Notes: generated by a model not told the origin, from the sequence alone. Shown: positions 55,659-62,844, counted from the first letter of the stretch. The stretch is 62,844 nt of DNA from Bifidobacterium aesculapii (GCF_001417815.1 NZ_BCFK01000069.1:1-62844); one strand, 5' to 3'. Numbers and translations: made by a program.

Positions 55659-55731
55659 AGCGGACAACGGGACTCGAACCCGCGGTCTCAACCTTGGCAA
55701 GGTTGCGCTTTACCAACTAAGCTATGTCCGC
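55659..55731 (-). tRNA. tRNA-Gly(GCC), copy 1
   Basis: 73-base cloverleaf with acceptor GCGGACA/TGTCCGC, anticodon loop TTGCCAA (GCC) and TTCGAGT in the T loop. Identical in sequence to the copy at 56091-56163. CCA is not encoded. Confidence 0.95.
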
Positions 55732-55764
55732 ATGGGAAGACGCATCGAAAACTGCGAATTCCGG

Positions 55765-55837
55765 TGGGCGATGTAGGAATCGAACCTACGACCCCTTCGG
55801 TGTGAACGAAGTGCGCTAGCCGCTGCGCCAATCGCCC
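55765..55837 (-). tRNA. tRNA-Val(CAC)
   Basis: Acceptor GGGCGAT/ATCGCCC, anticodon stem CTTCG/CGAAG with loop TTCACAC (CAC), T loop TTCGATT. Class I tRNA of 73 bases. Confidence 0.94.
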
Positions 55838-55875
55838 GAAACTCATGTATTCAATTATCCCGGGCTTCGGCCTGG

Positions 55876-55947
55876 TGGGCGATACAAGATTCGAACTTGT
55901 GACCCCTTCCGTGTCAGGGAAGTGCGCTACCTCTGCGCCAACCGCCC
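55876..55947 (-). tRNA. tRNA-Val(GAC)
   Basis: Acceptor GGGCGGT with ATCGCCC, anticodon stem CTTCC/GGAAG with loop CTGACAC (GAC), T loop TTCGAAT. 72 bases. Confidence 0.94.
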
Positions 55948-55991
55948 ATGCCCGTACAAGACGGGCCGACCGAATCTCTTCGGCCGATGCG

Positions 55992-56062
55992 AGGTGGGTA
56001 CGAGAGTCGAACTCGTCTATACGGCTTTGCAGGCCGCTGCCTAACCGCTTGGCTAACCCACC
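55992..56062 (-). tRNA. tRNA-Cys(GCA)
   Basis: Acceptor GGTGGGT/ACCCACC, anticodon loop CTGCAAA (GCA), T loop TTCGACT. 71 bases. Confidence 0.94.
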
Positions 56063-56090
56063 GTAAGGTCGTCAACTCATCGGACCTTAG

Positions 56091-56163
56091 AGCGGACAAC
56101 GGGACTCGAACCCGCGGTCTCAACCTTGGCAAGGTTGCGCTTTACCAACTAAGCTATGTCCGC
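56091..56163 (-). tRNA. tRNA-Gly(GCC), copy 2
   Basis: Same 73-base sequence as 55659-55731. First tRNA of the cluster in transcription order Gly-Cys-Val-Val-Gly. Confidence 0.95.
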
Positions 56164-56328
56164 AATCGGCCGCGGGTTTCCCCGCCGAAGCACGAGTCAC
56201 TACTATAACCATCGACAACGATAATGCAAGCACGGCGTGTCGCATGCTCCGCGGATGCCTGAACGCCGTTGGCGAACACCCCCACGAAACCGGCCCGCGG
56301 CAAGGACGCCGCCATTATTCTGGAAGCT

Positions 56329-57183
56329 ATGAGCGAGGAACGGGAACCACAGCGGACAGTCATGCTCGCCGCCTTCGAGGGATGGAACGACGCATGTCAG
56401 GCGGCGACGAATACGATCCGTCATCTGCTGAACCATTACGAATCCGAGGAGATACGTCACATCAGCTGCGACGGGTACTACGACTATCAGGTCTCACGTC
56501 CCATGCTGTGCCGCGTCACGGGTAGGCCCCGCATCATATGGCCGCAAACCACGTTCTACGAAGTCATGCTGCGCGAGGATCTCCGCGTCTACGCACTGCT
56601 CGCGCCCGAGCCGAACTACCGTTGGCGCGAATACTGCCGCCAATGCCTGCATATCGCGGACGAACTCGACGTGGACCGCATCGTCACGCTGGGGTCCATG
56701 TTCGCCGATTGCCCTCACACACGTCCCCTCCCCATCGACGTCTCGCACGATCTGGACGGATGCGGCCGCAGCTGCGACTGTGGCGCGAACACCGGTCAAG
56801 ACGGGTACAGCGGCCCCGTGGGCATCCCCACCATATTGGACGACATGGCCAGGGAACAATCGTTCGACACCACGTCGATATGGGTGTCGATCCCGCAGTA
56901 CATGGGCGACTACGACTGCGCGCCCGCCACACTCGCGTTGCTGCGAAGACTCGACGGCATCCTTGGTTTCGACCTCGACACCGGCGACCTGGAGCCACGT
57001 ACCCGGGAATGGTCCGCGAAAGGCACGATGCTGCTGCGTTGCAGCGACCAACTGGCCGACTACGTGCACCGGCTCGAGCACCAGTGGGATGTCGCGGAAG
57101 CGGCACGAACCGCCACCGCGAACAACCCCCAGCAGGCCGAACAACTCGTCAGGGAGGCCGAGGACTTCCTCAAGAACCTCTGA
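56329..57183 (+). CDS. PAC2 (proteasome assembly chaperone) family protein
   Basis: 284 residues from ATG 56329 with GGAAG upstream; a TTG at 56269 would add 20 residues. The actinobacterial PAC2 pattern is clear: MLAAFEGWNDACQAATNTI near the start, RPRIIWPQTTFYEV, IVTLGSMFADCPHTRPLPI, GIPTIL and SIPQYMGDYDCAPATLALL, and a Glu-rich end. PAC2 proteins resemble archaeal/eukaryal proteasome chaperones, but bifidobacteria usually have no such clear client; function is open. Confidence 0.88.
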   Translation: MSEEREPQRTVMLAAFEGWNDACQAATNTIRHLLNHYESEEIRHISCDGYYDYQVSRPMLCRVTGRPRIIWPQTTFYEVMLREDLRVYALLAPEPNYRWREYCRQCLHIADELDVDRIVTLGSMFADCPHTRPLPIDVSHDLDGCGRSCDCGANTGQDGYSGPVGIPTILDDMAREQSFDTTSIWVSIPQYMGDYDCAPATLALLRRLDGILGFDLDTGDLEPRTREWSAKGTMLLRCSDQLADYVHRLEHQWDVAEAARTATANNPQQAEQLVREAEDFLKNL

Positions 57184-57237
57184 TTGGTCGCCAGCCGCGC
57201 GTTTCCCACCAAGGGGAAGGCGCGCGGGACAGTCCGG

Positions 57238-58029
57238 CTACCCCAGAAGAGAGCGGCACATGGAACGGTATTCGCTCACGTACCCTCCGCCGAAGAACAC
57301 GCAATGGCCCGCAATCGGGTACAACCTCCACAGGGTCAAACGCTCCTGCCAACCGGCCTTGAGCGGATGGACGCTCTGATACCCGTCGAGGATGTCACGC
57401 AGATAGGTCATGCCGAACAGACCGAGCATGGCAAGATCCTCCTCGCGATGGCCGCCGTGGGCGGCGGGGTCGATGAGCACCGCCTCACTGTAGCCGCGAT
57501 CGGCCGTCCACATCACGTTGCCGCTCCACAGGTCGCCATGCACGCGCGCCGGCTTGTCATCCGCCGCACGCCCCAACAGGTCGGGCATGGCCTCGATGAC
57601 GCGCCGCGTCAGCTCGAGGTCATGCTCGTCGAGTTCGCCGCGCCTCATGCCAAGCTCCACCATGGGAAGCAACCGGCCTTCGCCGTAGTACGAAACCGGG
57701 TCTGTCCACGTGCCGGTCGCCATAGGCACCGGATCCTGAAGGGGACCAAAGTAGCAGGTACCTTCGTACCCGGCGGGAGCCGAGCCGAAATACGGTGCGC
57801 CGGCATCATGCATGCGGGCCAGAGCGGCGCCGAAATCGTGGGCCGCCTTCACGGTGGGCATCGCGGAGCGCACACGCTCGATGTCGAGGTGATCGTCGCC
57901 CCAGCCGATCACCTGCACGACGCGCGGCCCGCCTTCGGTCATCGCCTCGCCGAGCCATTGCAGACCACGCCCCTCGCATTCGAAGAACCCCTTCGGAGCG
58001 TATCCCCTGCTCTTGCGGTATGTGTCCAT
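57238..58029 (-). CDS. Fructosamine kinase family protein
   Basis: 263-residue aminoglycoside-kinase-like fold. HGDLWSGNVMW is the catalytic loop with its Asp, and AVLIDPAAHGGHREEDLAML is the metal-binding Asp region. Family members phosphorylate fructosamines or ribulosamines (deglycation) or other sugars. ATG 58029 has AAGGAG upstream. Convergent with the PAC2 gene (54-base gap) and divergent from uppP. Confidence 0.9.
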   Translation of the reverse strand: MDTYRKSRGYAPKGFFECEGRGLQWLGEAMTEGGPRVVQVIGWGDDHLDIERVRSAMPTVKAAHDFGAALARMHDAGAPYFGSAPAGYEGTCYFGPLQDPVPMATGTWTDPVSYYGEGRLLPMVELGMRRGELDEHDLELTRRVIEAMPDLLGRAADDKPARVHGDLWSGNVMWTADRGYSEAVLIDPAAHGGHREEDLAMLGLFGMTYLRDILDGYQSVHPLKAGWQERLTLWRLYPIAGHCVFFGGGYVSEYRSMCRSLLG

Positions 58030-58209
58030 CGTCTCTCCTTCCCACGCCGGTCGGCGACACGACGCACGCCGTCTCTCACGTAGGTGCATGCGCCCGCGCC
58101 CTTATCCCGCTCAATTGTGGACTCATTGTGCGTATTGCGCAAGAAAACGTCCAGCCATACCGGACCTCAGTCCGTTCTTAGGCACCTATGAGTAGAGTGG
58201 TCACCGCAA

Positions 58210-58238
58210 TTGACGATTACCGCAATGCCCGATGATAC
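58210..58238 (+). promoter_or_regulatory. Candidate uppP promoter
   Basis: TTGACG (58210-58215), 17-base spacer, TGATAC (58233-58238), 25 bases before the uppP start with GAGGGT in between. Confidence 0.55.
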
Positions 58239-58262
58239 AGAAGTACGAAGGTTAGAGGGTTT

Positions 58263-59183
58263 ATGAATTTCTTCCAAGCAATTTTCCTGGGACTCGTCCA
58301 GGCGTTGACCGAATATCTGCCGGTCTCGTCCAGCGCCCACATCCGCATCATAGGCGATCTGATGATCGGCTCCGATCCGGGCGCGGCATTCACCGCCATC
58401 ATCCAATTGGGAACCGAACTCGCCGTGATACTCTTCTACAGGCACGACATCATACGCATCCTCGGCGCCTGGTTCGGCTCCCTGTTCGGCAAGGACGGCA
58501 AGGACTGGAAGTCCCGCCTGGGAGCGAAGAACCCGGACACGCAGATGGGATGGTTCATCATCATCGGCACCATGCCGATTCTCATCGCCGGACTGCTGTT
58601 CAAGGACATCATTGAGACGACGCTGCGCAACCTGTGGATCACCGTCACCGTGCTTACCGTGTTCGGCGTGCTGCTGTGGATTTTCGACAGCCGTGCGAAG
58701 CAGGTCAAGACGATGAAGCAGATGACCATCAAGGACGCCCTGCTCTTCGGCATCGGCCAGATGCTGGCACTTATCCCGGGCGTCTCCCGTTCCGGCGGCA
58801 CCATCACCTTCGGCCGCGCCATGGGCTACACGCGTGAGGCGGCCGTCCGTGTGAGCTTCCTCATGGCCATCCCGGCGGTGTTCGGCGCCGGTATCCTCGA
58901 ATCGGTGTCCGCGGTAAAGGATGTGACCGCATGCGAGGCCACCAAGGCCGCGGACGCATGCGCCGCGATCGGCGGAGCCGCCTGGCCCGGCTGGGGCCCG
59001 ACCATCGCCGCCACAATCGTCGCCTTCGTGGTCGGCTACATCGTGATCATCGGATTCCTCAAGTTCGTCAGCACGTTCTCCTACAAGGCGTTCGCGATCT
59101 ATCGCATCGTACTCGCCGTAGTCGTGGCGCTGCTGCTCATCTCCGGCGTGCTCCCGGCGATCGACCCGTCCGTCGCCGGATGA
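58263..59183 (+). CDS. uppP: Undecaprenyl-diphosphatase (BacA/UppP)
   Basis: 306-residue membrane enzyme that recycles the lipid carrier of peptidoglycan. The two catalytic stretches are EYLPVSSSAHIRI (about 17-29) and PGVSRSGGTITFGRAMGYTR (about 176-195), with about eight membrane helices. The insert before the last helices contains two Cys in CEATKAADACAA. Also confers bacitracin tolerance in other bacteria. Confidence 0.95.
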   Translation: MNFFQAIFLGLVQALTEYLPVSSSAHIRIIGDLMIGSDPGAAFTAIIQLGTELAVILFYRHDIIRILGAWFGSLFGKDGKDWKSRLGAKNPDTQMGWFIIIGTMPILIAGLLFKDIIETTLRNLWITVTVLTVFGVLLWIFDSRAKQVKTMKQMTIKDALLFGIGQMLALIPGVSRSGGTITFGRAMGYTREAAVRVSFLMAIPAVFGAGILESVSAVKDVTACEATKAADACAAIGGAAWPGWGPTIAATIVAFVVGYIVIIGFLKFVSTFSYKAFAIYRIVLAVVVALLLISGVLPAIDPSVAG

Positions 59184-59216
59184 TGTGATTTCATCCCGCC
59201 CCACCGCGGAAACGAC

Positions 59217-59251
59217 AACGGCCGGCGCTTCCTACCGAAACGCCGGCCGTT
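59217..59251 (+). terminator. uppP terminator
   Basis: AACGGCCGGCG and CGCCGGCCGTT, perfect 11-bp stem with a 13-base loop, 34 bases after the stop; only a short T tail. Confidence 0.75.
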
Positions 59252-59398
59252 CCATATGCTCCTGCTCGTCGCTCAGATCAATCGCCCTTCTCTTGGAACA
59301 CTTCTTTGGGGACGCATGGAAGACGCACGGCTCGCAAGATAAACCAACTCCTATGGGGGCGAGTAGAGCAAAAGGACTAATTCCTTGCACAATTCCGC

Positions 59399-59524
59399 GG
59401 TTTGGCATCGAGCTTGAACGACCGGGGCATGAAACCTATGGGCCTGACGGCAAACCTGTACGATCTGGCCTAGAACCTGCACAGTCTGGTCTCGGACCTG
59501 TGCGATCTGATGACGAACCTGCGC
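59399..59524 (-). repeat. 21-bp degenerate tandem repeats, left array
   Basis: Six consecutive 21-bp units, reading on the minus strand as variants of GCGCAGGTTCG...AGATC. Translated on the minus strand they give a heptad-like pattern (AQVRHQI, AQVRDQT, VQVLGQI). The array is the inverse of the one at 59653-59777. The intervening 59525-59652 is partly an inverted duplicate too. Confidence 0.7.
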
Positions 59525-59652
59525 ATGGGGGTCGTGAAGGACTGCTTGCGCCGAGCGGGATAGTGTCGAAGGATCCCTTGGCATTCCAAGCTTTTCGAGG
59601 TGCAGCGTAATTGTTCCGGCACCTTGCGCCGGACTCCTTTCAGCACCCCTGT

Positions 59653-59777
59653 GCGCAGGTTCGGGTACCGACTGCGCAGGTTAATCGCCGACTGCGCAGA
59701 TCGGAGTTCGGATTGCGCAAGTTGGCCGTCCAACCGCACAAGTCATGTCCTGAACCACGCAGGTTCACCCCAGAGGG
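59653..59777 (+). repeat. 21-bp degenerate tandem repeats, right array
   Basis: Six units of 20-21 bp starting GCGCAGGTT, GCGCAGATC, GCGCAAGTT, GCACAAGTC or ACGCAGGTT, in the opposite orientation to the left array. The sequences just inside both arrays (GTCCTTCACGACCCCC against ACTCCTTTCAGCACCCC, same sense) are also alike. Confidence 0.7.
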
Positions 59778-59778
59778 A

Positions 59779-59873
59779 CCCAGTCAAACAAGCACGGAGT
59801 TGCCCAGCCAAGAAAGCGTTAGGATACCCAGCCGGATAAACATGGAGCTACTCGACTGAACAAACGCGGAGTA
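59779..59873 (+). repeat. 24-bp degenerate tandem repeats
   Basis: Units at 59779, 59803, 59827 and 59851 (24, 24, 24 and 23 bp) share CCCAG or CTCG at the start and GGA near the end. A different unit from the 21-bp arrays, directly after them. The rest of 59252-59956 holds no gene I can support. Confidence 0.6.
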
Positions 59874-59956
59874 CTCGGCCATATTTCGGGAGGCGCAGCT
59901 GGGGCGTGCCGAACGCTGATCCGCTACGGCAACCACGTCACCGAAAGGATGAAGAC

Positions 59957-60354
59957 ATGGGAGGCAGGGGCGCGGCGAGCGGCATGAGCAACAACGGCAA
60001 GCCATACGGCAGCGAATACCGCACCCTCGTCCAAGTGGACAACATCAAATTCGTGGAACGGCGTGACAGCGGCATGAGCACGACGGCGCCGATCGAGACC
60101 AGAAGCGAGAACCGAATCTACGCGACCATAAGCAAGGACAACGGCCAGATGCATTCCATATCGATTATGCGAGATGGCACAGTGCGTACGCAGATCGACT
60201 ATCAGGACCGTTATGGGCTCGGGCCGCATACACATGAATGGACGTGCCCGGAACGAAAGTGGTCCGCGGCAAGCCCCGTCCCATGACCGCGGAAGAGCGT
60301 AGGCTCTTCAACAGGGTCAACGAGGAATACCGCAAGTTCAGGAGCGGATCATGA
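59957..60354 (+). pseudogene. Phage/polymorphic-type protein with one frameshift
   Basis: ATG 59957, with GAAAGG upstream, begins MGGRGAASGMSNNGKPYGSE, an N-terminus common in phage head-associated and mobile-element proteins. The frame runs to LGPHTHEW and then leaves the family pattern. A single inserted base near 60238 would restore DVPGTKVVRGKPRPMTAEER and reach a stop at 60352-60354 that overlaps the next ATG (ATGA). I infer a recent one-base deletion. As read, it ends at 60286. Confidence 0.6.
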
Positions 60355-60653
60355 CAGGCAGGACGTATCCGTATCGCACGGATGACTGGGAATGGTTCTC
60401 CAGCATATGCCATGGTGAGTGCGAGGCGATATTCGGCTACAAGGGCCACGAATATTTCGTCACCAATATCACCGGCGATGGCCATGACGGATGGTTCGCA
60501 TGCAATCTGGAGCCGTTCAAGCACGGTTTCGTCTATGACCCGATCAGCCATGACCATGACACATTCGAACAGTTGGCCGATGAGAAGATCTTCGATGGCA
60601 AGACGAAATCGATCCGCGACTGCTACCGCGAGTTCGACCTGTGGCAGAGCTGA
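60351..60653 (+). CDS. Small protein paired with the frameshifted gene
   Basis: 100 residues, unrecognised. Acidic, rich in Trp and aromatic residues (DDWEWFSSICHGECEAIFGY, GHEYFVTNI), ending FDLWQS. AGGAG precedes ATG 60351, and the start overlaps the restored stop of the upstream gene, so the two form a coupled pair. The size and pairing resemble an immunity or antitoxin-like partner, but nothing in the sequence proves that. Confidence 0.65.
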   Translation: MTGRTYPYRTDDWEWFSSICHGECEAIFGYKGHEYFVTNITGDGHDGWFACNLEPFKHGFVYDPISHDHDTFEQLADEKIFDGKTKSIRDCYREFDLWQS

Positions 60654-61190
60654 ACCGGATCCATATCACTGACCGGCGGGAGGTGACGTCATACCCAGCG
60701 GCGACTCCCGCGCCAAGGCGGGCGTATCAGGCGCAGCTTGCCCCGGCGGTGGACGATGGCGCCGGCCAGTGAGGGCACCGTCCTGACCGACCGGCACCGG
60801 CGCACCCAGGTACGGCTCGCGATCACCGCCGACAGCCAGGCGCGCTGCCGAGCTGGCTCGTCGCAGGGGCGAGCTGGACGCAGTCCTATCGAAGCGGGAA
60901 GACCCCAGCCACGCCACTCAACGCATCAAGAACATCCATCACATGTACATGCTCCGCCTGCGGCTGAGCAGAGCCCTAGGCACGCCCGCCCAACTGCCAC
61001 GCCTGCTGGAACCGTGGGGCATCCGCATCGACCGGAAGACCATAGCTAAATGGGGACAGCGTGGCGTCATCACCCCTATCGGGCGGACGGCACCGCCCCC
61101 GTGTTCCTCATATGAGACGCCTGGCAGGCGCGCACCCGGCTCGCCGGATACGAGCGTGCACGCCACAGTGGTATGAAGTCGTCATCAAGC
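60654..61190 (+). pseudogene. Decayed phage-type gene remnant
   Basis: Two disjointed pieces in plus-strand frames. 60750-60930 encodes EGTVLTDRHRRTQVRLAITA, like the start of small phage or element proteins. 60943-61180 encodes LPRLLEPWGIRIDRKTIAKW, then GQRGVITPIGRTAP, and after a frame change VFLI-stop-DAWQARTRLAGYERAR, with an in-frame stop. A helix-turn-helix-like start is visible. Frameshifts and the stop mark it as broken. Confidence 0.45.
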
Positions 61191-61194
61191 GGCG

Positions 61195-61294
61195 AAAATG
61201 CGATAGGACGCGACAAAATGCGATAAGTCCCGATGGAAGCGGATCCGGAACTGGCGGCCGCCGACTTGCGTAAACGTATCTTATGGGATACGAT
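61195..61294 (+). promoter_or_regulatory. Toxin-antitoxin promoter with repeats and palindrome
   Basis: AAAATGCGATA occurs at 61195-61205 and 61215-61225, 20 bp apart. Promoter TTGCGT (61266-61271), 17 bases, TACGAT (61289-61294). The palindrome CGTATC-TTATGG-GATACG (61275-61292) fills the spacer and overlaps the -10, a good autoregulatory operator. The toxin ATG follows 7 bases after the -10, so the mRNA may be leaderless. Confidence 0.6.
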
Positions 61295-61301
61295 TGTGGG
61301 T

Positions 61302-61607
61302 ATGGAGATCAAGCAATCCGCCGAATTCGCCAAATGGTTCCGCAAGCTGAGGAATCATCAGGCGAAAGCCGCCATCGCCGCCCGTCTCGACGCCATCAGG
61401 CTCGCGGGGCGTCCCCTCGGCGACATCAAACCCATCGGCGGGCCCGTCAGCGAGATGCGGTTCCACCTCGGGGCCGGATACCGCGTCTACTACGCCATGG
61501 AGGGCGACGTGCTCATGCTGCTGCTCGCCGGCGGCGACAAAAGCACGCAGCAGGCGGACATCAAACGAGCACACAGCATTCTCGACGATTACAAGGAGCA
61601 GCAATGA
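61302..61607 (+). CDS. RelE/ParE-superfamily toxin, HI1419 type
   Basis: 101 residues. MEIKQSAEFAKWFRKLRNHQ, then AAIAARLDAIRLAGRPLGDI and GPVSEMRFHLGAGYRVYYAM, then LLLAGGDKSTQQADIKRAHSI, is the phage-derived Gp49-like HigB pattern (upstream gene of HI1419/HI1420 modules). Expected to cut mRNA at the ribosome. Toxin precedes antitoxin, as in HigBA-type modules. Stop and antitoxin start overlap (ATGA). Confidence 0.92.
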   Translation: MEIKQSAEFAKWFRKLRNHQAKAAIAARLDAIRLAGRPLGDIKPIGGPVSEMRFHLGAGYRVYYAMEGDVLMLLLAGGDKSTQQADIKRAHSILDDYKEQQ

Positions 61608-61888
61608 GCACCGGATTCACCGACTACGACACCAGCGAATACCTCGAGGACGAGCAGGACGCCATCGCCTATCTCAACGCCATCGCCGAATACGACGACC
61701 CTGCACTCATGCAGGCCGCCATCGGCAACGTCGCCAAGGCCCGCGGCATGACCCAGATCGCCAAGGAGGCCGGCGTCGGCCGAGAAAGCCTCTACAAGAG
61801 CCTCAGCCGCGACGGCAACCCCAGCTTCGCGACCATCCTCAAGGTCATCCGAGCGCTCGGCGGACGCCTCACCGTCCAGCCCGCCTGA
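61604..61888 (+). CDS. HTH antitoxin, HI1420 type
   Basis: 94 residues. The acidic N-terminal half (YDTSEYLEDEQDAIAYLNAI) binds the toxin; the second half is an XRE-like helix-turn-helix (GMTQIAKEAGVGRESLYKSL, FATILKVIRALGGRL). It likely represses its own promoter through the palindrome at 61275-61292. AAGGAG lies 8 bases before ATG 61604. Confidence 0.92.
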   Translation: MSTGFTDYDTSEYLEDEQDAIAYLNAIAEYDDPALMQAAIGNVAKARGMTQIAKEAGVGRESLYKSLSRDGNPSFATILKVIRALGGRLTVQPA

Positions 61889-62077
61889 CCGGAAGGACTT
61901 GACAAACCCGCGACCATTCCGCGCACTGTTACTGGATTGGTCATTACCATGCAACGGCGATGACCGGTTGGCGGCCGCTTCCACACCATCGGATGGAGCG
62001 GCCGTTCCCGTTTGGGCGGCTCCCCGATCAGGCGCGACCGGGGCCAAACCGGAAGCGAATGTATTCCGACCGCCAAT

Positions 62078-62175
62078 GGCTTGTGTGCCCGAGAGGACTA
62101 AAGGACCACGCCGGGAGGCGCGGTAGACAGCAAACATCGCCACTGTCTCACGGATTCGAATCCCGCCCAAGCCAC
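62078..62175 (+). pseudogene. Degenerate class II tRNA-like sequence (tRNA-Ser-like)
   Basis: GGCTTG at the 5' end pairs with CAAGCC plus discriminator A at the 3' end. D-arm-like GCCCGAG...TAAAGG, a long variable stem GACAG/CTGTC and TTCGAATCC in the T arm fit a serine-type tRNA. The anticodon arm is damaged (CGCC-GGGA-GGCG) and the T stem lost its closing G-C pair. Probably a relic of a tRNA attachment site. 61889-62077 shows nothing else. Confidence 0.5.
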
Positions 62176-62218
62176 CGACAGGAACGGCGCCCACGATATG
62201 ATTCGCGGGTGCCGTCCG

Positions 62219-62431
62219 TCATTCGTTATCGTTCTTGTGCTTGCGTGGGCGTCCTCCGCCGACGCCGCGTCCAGGCCGGTTGGCGTTCCACTCGTCGATC
62301 GTCGAGGGAAGCCAGCCGCGGGCTTTGCCTACGGTCACGTCGGCTTCGGGCAGTTTGTACTGGGCGAGCGCGCCTTTGGTGATGCCGAGCTTTTGGGCGA
62401 CTTCGGTCAGGCTGAGGTAGTGCTCAGTCAT
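62219..62431 (-). CDS. Small helix-turn-helix protein, phage/excisionase type
   Basis: 70 residues: HYLSLTEVAQKLGITKGALA is a MerR/AlpA-like helix-turn-helix, followed by PEADVTVGKARGWLPSTIDE, the wing-type segment of excisionase-like proteins, and a Gly/Arg/Lys-rich tail. Start overlaps the stop of the next gene upstream (ATGACTGA). Common in bifidobacterial prophages and integrative elements. Confidence 0.8.
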   Translation of the reverse strand: MTEHYLSLTEVAQKLGITKGALAQYKLPEADVTVGKARGWLPSTIDEWNANRPGRGVGGGRPRKHKNDNE

Positions 62432-62582
62432 CGCGGTCTCCGAACAGGCCGAGCGTGAGGCAGTCGAGCCCTGCGGCGATGGCGAACAGCGCCGTTATCC
62501 ACGGGGCGAATCCAGCGAACGCGCTGGCCGCCGCGCATAGCGAGGCCATGAGCCCCAGTGTTCCCTGCATCTTGCGTTTCAT
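62424..62582 (-). CDS. Small two-helix membrane protein, phage type
   Basis: 52 residues from ATG 62582 (MKRKMQGTLGLMASLCAAAS). Two hydrophobic helices (GLMASLCAAASAFAGF and WITALFAIAAGLDCLTLGLF) and an acidic end. It overlaps the helix-turn-helix gene by eight bases. Size and neighbours suggest a mobile-element or holin-like accessory protein. Confidence 0.6.
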   Translation of the reverse strand: MKRKMQGTLGLMASLCAAASAFAGFAPWITALFAIAAGLDCLTLGLFGDRDD

Positions 62583-62650
62583 GGTGTGTTGCGGAATGAT
62601 GAGTGGGTGAGGGGTTCTGGATGCTATCTCCATCTGGAACCCCTCCGCCG

Positions 62651-62782
62651 TCAGCCCTTGTGCTTGGGCAGGCCGCGTTCGTGGCGGTCGGTCAGCCATT
62701 GGACGGTTTCGAGAACCAGCTTCCCGAATCCGCAGGCCGCCGTGATGACCGCCGCCACCGCGGGTATCCACTCCGGACTCAC
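62651..62782 (-). CDS. Short phage-type peptide gene
   Basis: 43 residues from GTG 62782 (VSPEWIPAVAAVITAACGFG...LPKHKG), with the G-run GGGGGGGGCGGA just upstream as ribosome-binding site. One hydrophobic segment and a charged end (ETVQWLTDRHERG). The minus-strand gene order with the two genes downstream looks like one small operon. The eight-C run is at 62787-62794 on plus. Confidence 0.55.
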   Translation of the reverse strand: MSPEWIPAVAAVITAACGFGKLVLETVQWLTDRHERGLPKHKG

Positions 62783-62844
62783 TCCGCCCCCCCCTTCGCT
62801 TCTGAGTTGTTGCCGGTCTTCCCTGCCGCCCTATCCATAATAAC

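Noticed and set aside
59351..59584. A 77-codon frame with heptad repeats as a real coiled-coil gene
   Set aside because: The pattern comes from the 21-bp DNA repeats, which also occur inverted nearby. No ribosome-binding site; units are degenerate.

Overview
The window is a high-GC chromosomal segment that I read as Bifidobacterium (family level near certain from gene content and order, genus likely, species not determined). The basis is leuS-comEA-comEC on one strand, actinobacterial GlgA, gltB-gltD, lepA-hemW, DivIVA-like and CTC-type L25 genes, a split three-gene pntAa-pntAb-pntB operon, GTG/TTG starts and signs of leaderless mRNAs. Most genes are on the minus strand.

Layout. 0.3-6.1 kb: comEC, comEA, leuS. 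6.2-12.9 kb: an accessory island with a broken DUF4143-type ATPase, a SWIM zinc-finger protein without a helicase, and a three-gene cassette (glycine-zipper protein, TerB-like protein, coiled-coil/glycine-zipper protein). The cassette is bracketed by two copies of the 3' end of the adjacent nitrilase gene, so it looks like an inserted unit. 12.9-23.1 kb: nitrilase, stand-alone ABC ATPase, glycogen synthase, a small membrane protein and the glutamate synthase operon. 23.2-33.4 kb: two TetR-controlled blocks, one with an old-yellow-enzyme oxidoreductase and a short-chain dehydrogenase (flavodoxin and amidohydrolase genes next door), the other with a two-gene ABC exporter; both TetR genes are divergent from their presumed targets and have repeated operator-like sequences in between. 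33.4-40.1 kb: aminotransferase, Bcp peroxiredoxin, hemW, lepA, rpsT, UPF0126/TRIC channel.

40.2-42.5 kb is a low-GC patch with two tiny XRE repressor genes and three compact plus-strand promoter-to-terminator units that may be small RNAs. It ends in a chimeric pseudogene that joins the start of the UPF0126 gene to the end of ilvE, including a copy of the ilvE terminator. 42.5-50.4 kb: tail-anchored protein, DivIVA-like protein, ilvE, rplY and the transhydrogenase operon. 50.6-54.6 kb: two convergent long-chain acyl-CoA ligases. 54.6-59.2 kb: M23 peptidase with an unusual upstream region, a five-tRNA cluster (Gly, Val, Val, Cys, Gly), PAC2 protein, fructosamine kinase and uppP.

59.3-62.8 kb is a decayed mobile region: inverted 21-bp repeat arrays, a 24-bp repeat array, a frameshifted phage-type gene with its partner, a phage gene remnant, a HI1419/HI1420-type toxin-antitoxin pair, a degenerate class II tRNA-like sequence, and three small phage-type genes.

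The best candidate for an undescribed system is the flanked three-gene membrane cassette at 9.1-13.0 kb with the SWIM gene beside it. The XRE plus structured-RNA patch at 40.2-41.7 kb is the second.
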